This document shows, piece after piece, positions 16,393-24,346 of a stretch of 64,000 nucleotides of DNA; the first letter of the stretch is position 1, and each line of letters starts with the position of its first letter. Source of the stretch: Burkholderia gladioli (GTDB lineage: Bacteria > Pseudomonadota > Gammaproteobacteria > Burkholderiales > Burkholderiaceae); assembly GCF_000959725.1 (NCBI RefSeq), contig NZ_CP009323.1, positions 496,001 to 560,000 on the forward strand. Direction: 5' to 3'. Under the pieces are notes generated by a model. That model was not told the DNA's origin, did not search any database, and saw only the letters and a list, made by a program, of their open reading frames with translations. The translations under genes were made by a program, and so were the position numbers.

Positions 16393-18582
16393 TCACCCCT
16401 GTCCGCCGGCTGGAAATCCCGGCTGGCTTGGCTGAGCGGCGGCCGGCAGCCAGCTCGGCAGTTGGCTCGCCTCGTTCATCGGGTCGCCTGCGGCATGTTC
16501 GACGCCCGGCAGCGGATCCCGCAAAGCGTCCGCGACGGTCTCGGCCGACACCTCGGGGCTGATAATCCCCAGCGCCTTCAGCCGCTCCGTGACGGCCTTG
16601 TAGGCGTTCACGGCCTTCTGGTGGTCCTCGTCGGTGCGCAGCGCCAGGTGGTTCAGGTAATCGATATCGTTGCGCTGCTGCTGGAGGCGATGCGTTTCCC
16701 CCTTGTCGGTGAGCGCCTGCTGGGCGGCCTGCAATTGCTGGCTCAGCTGCTGAACCTGCTGCTGCAGCTGCTGAACCTGCGGCGACGGTGCCTCGCCGAG
16801 CACAGCCGGATTCGACACGCGGATCCAGTTCTCCAGGCGCTCCGCGAGCTCGTCGGCCATCGGGAAATCCGCCGCGCGCAGGAACAGGTCGCCGGCCACG
16901 GACACCAGCTCGGCATTCTGGGACATGATTTCCTTGAACGCGTTGAACGCCTCGGCGCGCCGCGTCTGGAAATTCGGCCCGACATCCGCCACCACGTCGA
17001 ACGTGCCGACACTTGGGTTGAAAATGCTCACGTCCCCGCGCTTCGAAATGCCCAGCGGCGATGTCGGCGCGATCTCCAGCGTCGTCTCCTTCTGGTCCTC
17101 GCCCTGCGTGCGGATGACGCGTTCCGTCGACATGACTTTCGGAATCAGGTCGATGAGGATCTTGCCCGTGAAGCGGATAGCCTTCGCCTGGCCGTCGATG
17201 AAATGGTAGGTGGCCCGCTCGCCCTGGCGCGCGCGCCGATCGATCGCTACGCCGGTGGTTTCGTTCGACGGCGCGCCCATCAAGGCATCGTATTGCCCAC
17301 TCGCCATCTTCATCTGCTCCGCGGCCGCCTCCATGCCCGCCTCGTAGGCCGGCGAGATCGTCGGAGGCTGGGCACGCACCGGCGGCTGCAGCGGCTGCCC
17401 GGCGTCGTCATAGGCGTTGTATGGCAGCCAGGCGTGATTGATATGGTTCGCGGTCTTGTAGTAGTTCTCGTAGCCGGCGATCGCCTGCGGGGACGCGATC
17501 CAGGGCGTCTTTCCCTGAGCCTGGACGAACTCCGACTGCGAGCTCGCGTTGAAGTTGTACATCTTCTGCGGGTCGATCAGGTAGCGCACCAGCCCCTTGC
17601 GCTCGAGCTTCCCGTCCAACACGAACTCCTCGCCAATGCAGCGCACCAACGGGATGTACTTGCCGGCCCACCGGCGGCGCTCGATCACCTGCTCGCCGGC
17701 GATCAGATACCACCACACCTGACGGTCCTTGATGCGGCGCTTGTGCAGCTCGACGCCGCTTTCCTCGGCCTTGCGCACCAGCTCACGCAGCTGCTTGTCC
17801 ATCTGCGACCACCGTACCGTGCGCACCTCGGCGCCGGCGCGGAACGCGTACATCCAATCCTTGCTCTCGACGACTTCGAAATATTCGAGGATCCGCGTGT
17901 AGCCCATGCGGCCCGTGACGCTCGGATCGGTCTCGATCGTCGTAGTCACGCCGAGCCCTTCCCGGCCGTATTTCTCCAGATACTCCTCATCGGGGATGTC
18001 GCTGAACAGGAACGCGAACATCGAGTCGGAGCCGTCCTGCTCCTTGATGTCGGGATCCATGTAGACCGAGAACGGGTCATCCACCTGGCGGATGAATATC
18101 TGCTGGTCGAAAGCGTTGTCGTCGATATAGTCGGTCTGGATCCGCCAGAATCCAATGCCGCCGCCCACCTGGAACTCCAGCGCGCGATCGTAGGCCGTCT
18201 GGGCATTGCTCAGGTATTCGATATGACGAATCACGGATTCAAACGCCTGCGCCGACTCGTAGGTTGCCCCGTTCGATACCGGATGCACCTTCACCGAGGG
18301 TTTCTGCGCCTTCCCGTCATTGACGACGGACAGCCAGTGCACGTGGGTCTTATTGATCGTGAGGCACGGTTTCTTGTCCGACTGACGGGCCGTCCGGATC
18401 AGATCGTCCCACTGGAAACCGTTGTCCGAATCGCCGACGAGAAACTGCATGTCGCGCAGCCCAAGGTCGTGCGATTCGCCCTCCCAATCGCGGCAGCGCT
18501 TCCAGCGCCGCTTGACGCGCGCGAGCACGGCAGCATTGCTGGTGCCGCGCTCGTCATCCAACGAGTGATCATCGCCGTCCAT
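16393..18582 (-). CDS. P22-type portal protein
   Basis: A 729-residue protein, essentially the length of P22 gp1 (725). The N-terminal half has the family pattern: RCRDWEGESHDLGLRDMQFLVGD, then KPCLTINKTHVHWLSVVNDGK, and QVDDPFSVYMDPDIKEQDGSD. The C-terminal part is a long Gln-rich helix (QVQQLQQQVQQLSQQLQAAQQ) resembling the barrel helix of P22-type portals. It forms the dodecameric DNA channel at one vertex and docks the terminase. The leader carries a conserved structured element and, further upstream, two tRNA-like elements. Confidence 0.85.
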   Translation of the reverse strand: MDGDDHSLDDERGTSNAAVLARVKRRWKRCRDWEGESHDLGLRDMQFLVGDSDNGFQWDDLIRTARQSDKKPCLTINKTHVHWLSVVNDGKAQKPSVKVHPVSNGATYESAQAFESVIRHIEYLSNAQTAYDRALEFQVGGGIGFWRIQTDYIDDNAFDQQIFIRQVDDPFSVYMDPDIKEQDGSDSMFAFLFSDIPDEEYLEKYGREGLGVTTTIETDPSVTGRMGYTRILEYFEVVESKDWMYAFRAGAEVRTVRWSQMDKQLRELVRKAEESGVELHKRRIKDRQVWWYLIAGEQVIERRRWAGKYIPLVRCIGEEFVLDGKLERKGLVRYLIDPQKMYNFNASSQSEFVQAQGKTPWIASPQAIAGYENYYKTANHINHAWLPYNAYDDAGQPLQPPVRAQPPTISPAYEAGMEAAAEQMKMASGQYDALMGAPSNETTGVAIDRRARQGERATYHFIDGQAKAIRFTGKILIDLIPKVMSTERVIRTQGEDQKETTLEIAPTSPLGISKRGDVSIFNPSVGTFDVVADVGPNFQTRRAEAFNAFKEIMSQNAELVSVAGDLFLRAADFPMADELAERLENWIRVSNPAVLGEAPSPQVQQLQQQVQQLSQQLQAAQQALTDKGETHRLQQQRNDIDYLNHLALRTDEDHQKAVNAYKAVTERLKALGIISPEVSAETVADALRDPLPGVEHAAGDPMNEASQLPSWLPAAAQPSQPGFPAGGQG

Positions 18583-18599
18583 CGGAGAAATCCCAATCC

Positions 18600-18654
18600 G
18601 TGGCTGGCGAGGCCGACACGCCGACTACCCCGGGAAGGCGCCCGGTGCGCTTTG
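18600..18654 (-). promoter_or_regulatory. conserved structured leader, copy B
   Basis: Second copy of the element found before the ejection-protein gene. It ends 17 nt before the portal start codon. CCGGG/CCCGG arms are at 18630-18634 and 18641-18645 with a 6-nt loop, and the GGCG/CGCC hairpin is retained although the loop sequence differs between copies. Conservation of sequence and of distance to the start codon argues for function rather than chance. Confidence 0.5.
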
Positions 18655-18665
18655 ATCCTCACGAC

Positions 18666-18784
18666 TGGCGGCCGATGGATGGATTCGAACCACCGCGCCG
18701 TAGGCTGATCGGCCAGAGCTGGGCTTTGCTGGGCTATCTTCTCCCACCCCCGGGCTGCACCATCGTCCCGGACACCGACCGGCC
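18666..18784 (-). tRNA. tRNA-derived element with expanded centre, second of pair
   Basis: The 3' part is tRNA-like: a T arm with stem GGTGG/CCATC around TTCGAAT, an acceptor strand ATCGGCC pairing over 7 bp with GGCCGGT at the 5' end, then G and an encoded CCA. One extra C lies between T stem and acceptor. The centre is about 80 nt instead of 40-50 and I could not fold a normal D arm or assign an anticodon; it contains a CCGGG/CCCGG hairpin. Either a degenerate phage tRNA, one with an insertion, or a tRNA mimic. Confidence 0.35.
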
Positions 18785-18797
18785 GCCATGCGTGAGG

Positions 18798-18896
18798 AGC
18801 CGGCAGCGGGCCTCGAACCCGCGCCTGCCCACGCCCGGGCGCGACGATCCCGGTCAGCAATTACGTGGGCCGCTCTGCCAACTGAGCTATGCCAGC
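18798..18896 (-). tRNA. tRNA-derived element with expanded anticodon arm
   Basis: Acceptor GCTGGCA/TGCCGGC (7 bp with one G-U), canonical D arm (GCTC, AGTTGGCA, GAGC), a 4-nt variable loop and a perfect T arm (GCGGG, TTCGAGG, CCCGC) are all present. The anticodon arm is abnormal: a 7-bp stem GCCCACG/CGTGGGC closes a 30-nt loop that holds its own CCGGG/CCCGG hairpin, so no normal 7-nt anticodon loop exists. No CCA is encoded. It lies between the portal and large-terminase genes on the transcribed strand. Confidence 0.45.
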
Positions 18897-18926
18897 AAAA
18901 CATCTGCACTGCGAACGAATTCTAGC

Positions 18927-20309
18927 CTATCCAGCCATCCACCCATCCGAGTGACCGGCCAGCGCCGGCGGCTGGGCCGGCTGCTGCTCCTCCTTCTTCT
19001 TCGGCGCCACCAAGGACGGGAACAGCTCGGCCAGCGCCCAGAACAGCGCATCGGCCCGGTTCGGGGACCGCTCGCCGGTGTAGCCGTTCGTCGAGAACGC
19101 GTAGATCTCCTCCTCCAGCTCGGGGAAATGCCCGACGTGGCGCACGCGGCCGAGCTCGTAGAGCGCGCTGAACGGCTCGGCTCGCACCACCTTGCCGCGG
19201 CTAGCCCGCACCTGCTTGTACAGCGGCCGGCGGTCGAGATGCTGCGCCGCGGTGCGGATGACGAATCCCACCATGGCGCCACCGAAATTCACCTCGCCGA
19301 CAATAGCATCGCCCTCCAGCCGTTCCCACACCGTGACCGCGACATTGCCCCAGACGCGCGGGCCGGCCAGCACGGTCGCATCCTCGAGCACGTAGGCATT
19401 CCCATCCGTGCCCAGCCCCACCGCGACGATGCCGATCGGATCGTTCCCTTCGTTGTTCTGCTCGTCGGCGCCGGACGGGTCCACGGCGATAATGATGCGC
19501 TGCATGTCCGGCAGCTCGTCGCCGTCCAGCACGCGCCATTTCTCGACGTCCGTATCCACGAACAGCGCATTCGGGTTCGCCTCGGCGAAATCCCCGTCGT
19601 AGAACCGCTTGCGCATGCGCGCCGCCATGTTGCGCAGATTCTCGATATAGCCGGCGGCCAGATTCTCCGAATTGCTCTCCGGGTTCATCTGGATCCGCAC
19701 GTAGTCGTCCGGCTTCGCCAGCGGCTTGTTGTCGTCCGGATTCACCTTCTGCACAAACAGCTTGTAGGTCCAATGCGCCTTGCTGGGCGGGTTGCAGTCG
19801 TAGTAGTAGCGCATCGGCAGCAGGAACGGCGCGCGGCCCTCCAACTGCACATAGACCTTCTGCGCCAGGCGCGTGAGCACCAGCTGCTGCGCCGAGTAAG
19901 AGATTTCGCTGCACTCGTTCAGGTAGACGGTTGCGTACTCCTTCCCGAGAATCTTCTCCAGGCGCTTGCCGTCATCCAAGCCGGCGATCCAGATTTCCGA
20001 ACCGTTCGGCAGCGTGAAATACCAATCGGACCTGTCGAGGTGCAGCTCCACGTCCGGAAAGCATAGCTTCGCCATCTTCGGGAACGTGTCGAGCGCGATC
20101 GCAGTCTTGGCCGCATTGAAGCGGAAGCGGGCGATCAGGTGCCGGCTGCCGGGCGCCATCACGGCGCGCATCATGATATTGCGGCAGTGCAGGAACGTTT
20201 TCCCGGAGCGCGAGCCCCCGAAGAACATCACATGCGTGGCCGCCCCGCCCGCGACGCCAAGCGCCTCTTGCTGGCGCGCGGTCAGGTGGAATTCAAGCTT
20301 GATCGTCAC
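18927..20309 (-). CDS. large terminase subunit, ATPase-nuclease
   Basis: A 460-residue packaging motor. Walker A is GGSRSGKT near residues 31-38, the Walker B region is ATVYLNECSE near 128-137, and the nuclease-domain start is AVDPSGADEQ near 270. It cuts concatemeric DNA and pumps it through the portal. The length suits P22/T4-type terminases. The GTG start overlaps the small-terminase stop as GTGA, the usual tight coupling. Downstream there is a 344-nt gap before the portal gene, filled by the tRNA-like elements. Confidence 0.9.
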   Translation of the reverse strand: MTIKLEFHLTARQQEALGVAGGAATHVMFFGGSRSGKTFLHCRNIMMRAVMAPGSRHLIARFRFNAAKTAIALDTFPKMAKLCFPDVELHLDRSDWYFTLPNGSEIWIAGLDDGKRLEKILGKEYATVYLNECSEISYSAQQLVLTRLAQKVYVQLEGRAPFLLPMRYYYDCNPPSKAHWTYKLFVQKVNPDDNKPLAKPDDYVRIQMNPESNSENLAAGYIENLRNMAARMRKRFYDGDFAEANPNALFVDTDVEKWRVLDGDELPDMQRIIIAVDPSGADEQNNEGNDPIGIVAVGLGTDGNAYVLEDATVLAGPRVWGNVAVTVWERLEGDAIVGEVNFGGAMVGFVIRTAAQHLDRRPLYKQVRASRGKVVRAEPFSALYELGRVRHVGHFPELEEEIYAFSTNGYTGERSPNRADALFWALAELFPSLVAPKKKEEQQPAQPPALAGHSDGWMAG

Positions 20310-20920
20310 AGACGCTCATCCGCCGGCGTGACAGGAACGCCCACCATACCGCTGCCAGGCTTCTCCGCTTCCTTCAGCCCGTAGGCCTCCCGCTCGAGCG
20401 CGATGAGGTGGCGGAGGGTTTCCGACAGGCGTTTCATCGAATCGATGCGGCCGGCCGACGAAATCACCTTCTGGTAAATCTCGTTCAGCCGGTCGCGGCC
20501 GCGCTCATCCGGGCTGAACAGCAACACGCCCAGCTCCTGCAGGTGCTCGATCCCGCTCGTCTCGGCCTCGACCTCGGCCAGCAGCGTCATGGCGAGCTGC
20601 CGGGCGCGGGCGATGTCCGCTCGGTGCTCGCCGCGCACCTGGGCGATCCGAGCCGCGTTCGCGTCGATCACCTCGCGTTCCGTAACGGCACGTTGCCGCG
20701 TTACATCCTCCGTTACAGCCTGCTTTGTTACAAGCTCCTCCGCCTTGGCCTGTATGCGTTCGGCAAGGTCGCGGGTCCATCCTTCCTTGTCGGCCCGCCG
20801 CTTGATCGTTACATGGCTCACGCCGGGATGCGCTTTCGCGATTTCCCGGAGCGACAGCACGCCGGCCCGATATTCGGCCTCGATCCGCTCCCAATCGGGC
20901 TTTTCCTTCTCTTCCGCCAT
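20306..20920 (-). CDS. small terminase subunit
   Basis: A 204-residue protein with an N-terminal helix-turn-helix (WERIEAEYRAGVLSLREIAKAHPGVSHVTIKRRADKEGW, about residues 10-48), then a long helical oligomerisation region and an acidic/Pro tail. It recognises the packaging site and recruits the large subunit. The family with this HTH start is common as small terminases in Burkholderia phages. It overlaps the large-subunit start by 4 nt. A strong GC hairpin lies 24 nt before its start. Confidence 0.75.
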   Translation of the reverse strand: MAEEKEKPDWERIEAEYRAGVLSLREIAKAHPGVSHVTIKRRADKEGWTRDLAERIQAKAEELVTKQAVTEDVTRQRAVTEREVIDANAARIAQVRGEHRADIARARQLAMTLLAEVEAETSGIEHLQELGVLLFSPDERGRDRLNEIYQKVISSAGRIDSMKRLSETLRHLIALEREAYGLKEAEKPGSGMVGVPVTPADERL

Positions 20921-20943
20921 CCTTCCCTTCCCACATGGAAATA

Positions 20944-20964
20944 CGCCGGGCGCGGAGCCCGGCG
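20944..20964 (-). promoter_or_regulatory. strong GC hairpin before the small-terminase gene
   Basis: CGCCGGGC pairs with GCCCGGCG (8 bp, 5-nt loop) on the minus strand, followed by TATTTCC. It could act as a weak intrinsic terminator between the early and packaging genes or as a leader structure. It belongs to a series of CCGGG/CCCGG hairpins in gaps of this operon. Confidence 0.4.
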
Positions 20965-20971
20965 CGTGCCG

Positions 20972-21157
20972 TTAGGCCTTCTGCCGCACCTGCTCCCAGA
21001 TGCCCGCGAAATGGACGAATTCCGCGACGGTTCGGCCATCGGCCGTGAGAGCAAGGCGGGGCCGTTCGGGAGTCTGGCTGTCGATCTGGTACCTTTCCGC
21101 CTCGATGACAATCGGCCCCGTCGGCGTGCTCACCACGTAAGTCCGCAGCTCGATCAC
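20972..21157 (-). CDS. small phage protein, unknown function
   Basis: A 61-residue protein, predicted as a small beta-sheet with one C-terminal helix (IELRTYVVSTPTGPIVIEAERY ... EFVHFAGIWEQVRQKA). It starts at a GTG with GGAGG about 7 nt upstream, overlapping the stop of the preceding gene. No family recognised. Position at the replication/packaging boundary. Confidence 0.6.
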   Translation of the reverse strand: MIELRTYVVSTPTGPIVIEAERYQIDSQTPERPRLALTADGRTVAEFVHFAGIWEQVRQKA

Positions 21158-21930
21158 AGGACATCCTCCAGGTATTTCTTCGTCTCGCCGAGCAGCCGCG
21201 TCACCTCACCGGACAGGCCGCGGCCGAGCACTTCCATTTCCTTGTGCCAGGACGCCAGCAGCGACAGGTGACGGTCATCCGCCTTCAGGTTCTCCAGCTC
21301 GGCCGCCACCGCGGCGCCGCGATTGATCACGAGCTGATAGCCAGCGGGCAGCCCGTCGACCGTGCCGTCGGCATAGATGCGAATCGGGGGGACGTTTTCC
21401 GTCACGCTGTGGATCTCGAACATGAGCTGCGACGCCGAGGCGGCAGCCTGGCCGGCGGGCGCCTCGGCGGGGATGGCGGGCGGCGCCGGGATCTGCCCGA
21501 GCGCGGGATCGAGCGCGGGCGCCGCGGTCGGCGGAATGCCGCCGGCATCCGCGAGCGTCGCGTCAGCGGGCAAGGATGGCAACGCCGCCGTTGTCGGAAC
21601 CGGGTGGCCCGCGATCGAGTTCGTATCGGGAGCCGCCGCCGTCGAAAGCGTGGTCGTAGCCGAGGAGGAGGAAATGGTCGAGCTCTCGGCGGCGGCGCTC
21701 GGAATCGCGCTCGTGCCGGAAGACTCCAACGGGGCAGCCGCAGTACCAGAGGCTGGCGCCTCGCCGGACGACTCCAGTACCGTCACAGCCGCATCGGGCT
21801 GGGACGCAGCGGGCTCCCCCACCGGCGCGCCGCCCTCCGGAGCGGCCTGGGTTGCGGCCGGCACGTCCTCGGCCATCATCATCGGGATCGCGGCGCCGAG
21901 CAGCGCGCGAACGAGAAAGGTTCGTTTCAT
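21154..21930 (-). CDS. Ala/Pro/Ser-rich phage protein with signal-like N-terminus
   Basis: A 258-residue protein. The first 20 residues (KRTFLVRALLGAAIPMMMA) look like a short signal or membrane anchor. Residues about 25-165 are low-complexity Ala, Pro, Ser, Thr. The C-terminal 95 residues are ordered (QLMFEIHSVTENVPPIRIYADGTVDGLPAGYQLVINRG, then helical LLGETKKYLEDVL). Function unknown; the ordered part may be the working domain presented on a flexible stalk. A CCGGG/CCCGG hairpin lies in its leader (21965-21981). Confidence 0.6.
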   Translation of the reverse strand: MKRTFLVRALLGAAIPMMMAEDVPAATQAAPEGGAPVGEPAASQPDAAVTVLESSGEAPASGTAAAPLESSGTSAIPSAAAESSTISSSSATTTLSTAAAPDTNSIAGHPVPTTAALPSLPADATLADAGGIPPTAAPALDPALGQIPAPPAIPAEAPAGQAAASASQLMFEIHSVTENVPPIRIYADGTVDGLPAGYQLVINRGAAVAAELENLKADDRHLSLLASWHKEMEVLGRGLSGEVTRLLGETKKYLEDVL

Positions 21931-21997
21931 TTCACACTCCGAAAATAAGGATTACTACGATTATCCGGGAAACTGGCCCGGTCCAGAAACGCTACGG

Positions 21998-22309
21998 TCA
22001 GTGCATCGTGGTCGGCACCGGCGGCGAAGGCACGGCGCCCACCGTGACGCGCTCGCGCAGCCGAGCAATCACCTCCTCGAACCAGGCCGCCGAACCGGCC
22101 ATGCCGCCCATCTCGCGCACGAACGCCAGGGTGCGCGCCGCCGCGCCGTCGAACACGATCTGGGGCTCGGCAAAGCTGCAGTTCATCACCTCAAACGGGC
22201 CGCCGCAGAAAATCAGGCGGCAATGATCGAACGTGCAGCGGTCGAACTCATTGCCGTCGAGCATGACGACGACGCCTGCGCCGAAGGTCATCCCAACGAA
22301 TGAGCTCAT
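21998..22309 (-). CDS. small phage protein with pentapeptide-like turn, unknown function
   Basis: A 103-residue protein. The segment GNEFDRCTFDHCRLIFCGG has the alternating small-hydrophobic pattern of a few pentapeptide-type coils, followed by AEPQIVFDGAAARTLAFVREM and a helical FEEVIARLRERV. That would give a short right-handed coil with a C-terminal helix. It overlaps the stop of the upstream gene. No function can be assigned. Confidence 0.55.
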   Translation of the reverse strand: MSSFVGMTFGAGVVVMLDGNEFDRCTFDHCRLIFCGGPFEVMNCSFAEPQIVFDGAAARTLAFVREMGGMAGSAAWFEEVIARLRERVTVGAVPSPPVPTTMH

Positions 22310-22566
22310 CGCTCGTCGCCCGGCGGCAGCGCTGCGCGCGAACGTCGCTCCGCGTCCACCTCGTCGGCCAGCGCGAGCAGCGCGCGGTCCACCAACTGGT
22401 CGGGCGTCAGCTGCATCGCGCGAGCCTCGCGTTCGATCCGCGCGAGCGTGTACGGCGCGAGGCGACAGCTCTGCTGCGTTGCGCCGGTGATCGCGGCCGG
22501 CAGCGGAGCAACAGCGGGCGCCGGATACACCGCGGCATGGCCCATCATCAAATCTTTCATCGTCAT
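22306..22566 (-). CDS. small phage protein with ribbon-helix-helix-like C-terminus
   Basis: An 86-residue protein. I chose the ATG with GAGG 4 nt upstream; the longer open frame above it is the shadow of the primase-helicase gene. The second half, LAPYTLARIEREARAMQLTPDQLVDRALLALADEV, has the spacing of a ribbon-helix-helix-type DNA-binding unit, a tentative reading. The start lies 34 nt after the primase-helicase stop; the 3' end overlaps the next gene. Confidence 0.55.
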   Translation of the reverse strand: MTMKDLMMGHAAVYPAPAVAPLPAAITGATQQSCRLAPYTLARIEREARAMQLTPDQLVDRALLALADEVDAERRSRAALPPGDER

Positions 22567-22600
22567 GTCCTCATCGGTTGGTAAATCGCCGGATTCCCGG

Positions 22601-24346
22601 CTATTTCGGCTTTGGGCCGTTGTGAAGCGAATAGGTGTTCGGAAGCGGTCGGCGGACATGCGGCGCATAGCGGCCGCACACCTTGTCGTAGACAAACTCG
22701 ACGCAGCCGGCCCGGCCGTTCGACTTCTTCCGCACCTTCTGCACGTGAACCTGAACGGGGTTGTCCTCGTTCGCCACGTCCCGGAAAACCGTGATGCAGT
22801 TGTCCGCCTTATTGCGCCAGTGCGCCGAGCCGCTGACGTCATAGGGAGTCGGCACCGGATAGGTGTTGGTGTCCTTGATCTTCTGCAGCTTCGTCGGGTG
22901 CGCGACTACCCATACGTGGACGCCGTTGCGGCGCGCGAAGGTCCGGATCTTCGTCAGCGCGCGCGAAATGAAGTCGGTCTCGCTGAAACCGTTTTCGCGC
23001 GTCGTGTCGACTTCGTTCCATGGATCGATCACCAGGCCGCGGATGCCGCGCTGGAGCACCAGCTGCTGCGCGGTGTCGAGCAGGCATTCGACGGTCGGCG
23101 CCTCCGGCAGCATGAAGCTGAAGTGGTCATTGATGAATTTCAACGCCTCGGCCATTTCGCCGTAGCTCATGCGCTCGGTGAACCCCTCGCTGAACGGCTT
23201 GCCGACGAACTTCTCCGCCAGCTTCTCGACGTGGTACTCGATCGGCTGGTTCTCGGGGGAGAAGAACGCGAAGGGCCAGCCGTAGGCGCGCGCGAGGTTG
23301 AGCGCAAGCGCATCCATCCATTCCGACTTGCCGTGCCCCGGGATGCCGGTTACGAGCGTCCACTCGCCGCTCATCACGCGATAGGTGCCGTCCATCTCCG
23401 GCCAGCACGTCGACACGCCGCGCGCTGGGCCGTGCTCGTAATCGTTGTGGATCTGCTCGATCAAGTCCTCGACGTGATACGTGCCCTCGATCGGAAGCGG
23501 GCGCGCATTGCCGAGGCAATCGCCCAGCACCTCGGCACCATGCTTGACCAGCACGTCGTTCGCATCCTTGCAACCTTCCGGCCACACGACTACCTGGCAT
23601 TTCTCGCGGCCGAGCCGCCGAACAAGCTCCTCCTGCAGACGGACGCCCGGCGCATCGTTGTCGACGGCGATGATGTGCAGCGCCACCTCCTCGATGGCGG
23701 GATCCGCGAGGAAATCGAATTTCGTCTCGTAGGACCTGGAATCCGGCGCGGGCGCGCCGTCCGGAACGGAGATGCAGCTGAGCAGCCCGGTCATCTCCAC
23801 GGACAGCTTGTCCATCTCGCCCTCGACCCACACGACGACTGCCGGATCGATGTCGTTCAGCCCGTACAGCACGCGCTCGGCGCCGGCGGCCATCCGGAAA
23901 AGCTTGTCGCTGGTCCGGTACTTGACGTTCACGACATCGGCACCGCGCAGGTACGGGAACATGATGCACCGGCGCTCCGCCTCGACCTGGGGGAAGTACT
24001 CGCGCCCCAGCGCGATCCGGTTGCGCTCCACCACCGCCTCGCTGATACCGCGGCCGGCGAACCACTCGAGCATCATCGCCCGTTTGTCGGCGGTGGCCGG
24101 CTGGGACTCTGGCGCGAACGTGGGCCGCGTGTACACCTTGCGCACCTCGGGCCGCTGCCACTCGCCGCCCTTGAGCGTGCCGCTCCAGCCGCAATGCCAG
24201 CAGTTCCACACGCCCTTGTCCGTGTTCACGTTCAGGCATGGGTAGTTCCGCTTCTTGCGGTGCGGCGAGCATTGCGGGCAAGGAACCTTCACCTCGGCGC
24301 CCGTCTTGTTGCCGAGATCGATGTTGAAGTCGTGGAAGGTCTTCAC
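22601..24346 (-). CDS. T7 gp4-like primase-helicase
   Basis: A 581-residue replication protein. An N-terminal zinc ribbon comes first (CPQC near residues 23-26 and CWHC near 49-52), then a TOPRIM-type region (VVVWVEGEMDKLSVEM near 205-220) and a RecA-type helicase domain with Walker A TGIPGHGKSEW near 340 and a Walker B-like RGLVIDPWNE near 430. Domain order matches phage bifunctional primase-helicases. The GTG start overlaps the stop of the replication-initiator gene. The upstream part of the longer frame is the shadow of that gene. Confidence 0.85.
   Translation of the reverse strand: MKTFHDFNIDLGNKTGAEVKVPCPQCSPHRKKRNYPCLNVNTDKGVWNCWHCGWSGTLKGGEWQRPEVRKVYTRPTFAPESQPATADKRAMMLEWFAGRGISEAVVERNRIALGREYFPQVEAERRCIMFPYLRGADVVNVKYRTSDKLFRMAAGAERVLYGLNDIDPAVVVWVEGEMDKLSVEMTGLLSCISVPDGAPAPDSRSYETKFDFLADPAIEEVALHIIAVDNDAPGVRLQEELVRRLGREKCQVVVWPEGCKDANDVLVKHGAEVLGDCLGNARPLPIEGTYHVEDLIEQIHNDYEHGPARGVSTCWPEMDGTYRVMSGEWTLVTGIPGHGKSEWMDALALNLARAYGWPFAFFSPENQPIEYHVEKLAEKFVGKPFSEGFTERMSYGEMAEALKFINDHFSFMLPEAPTVECLLDTAQQLVLQRGIRGLVIDPWNEVDTTRENGFSETDFISRALTKIRTFARRNGVHVWVVAHPTKLQKIKDTNTYPVPTPYDVSGSAHWRNKADNCITVFRDVANEDNPVQVHVQKVRKKSNGRAGCVEFVYDKVCGRYAPHVRRPLPNTYSLHNGPKPK

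Noticed and set aside
18798..18896. Calling this a standard tRNA gene with an amino-acid identity
   Set aside because: No 7-nt anticodon loop with T33 can be formed, so an anticodon and amino acid cannot be assigned honestly.
20921..20971. Hairpin before the small terminase as a certain terminator
   Set aside because: The stem is strong but only TATTT follows on the transcribed strand, too weak for confident termination.
22306..22842. Longer 178-residue reading of the small gene downstream of the primase-helicase
   Set aside because: The extra N-terminal part is the shadow of the primase-helicase gene; the ATG at 22566 has a ribosome-binding site.
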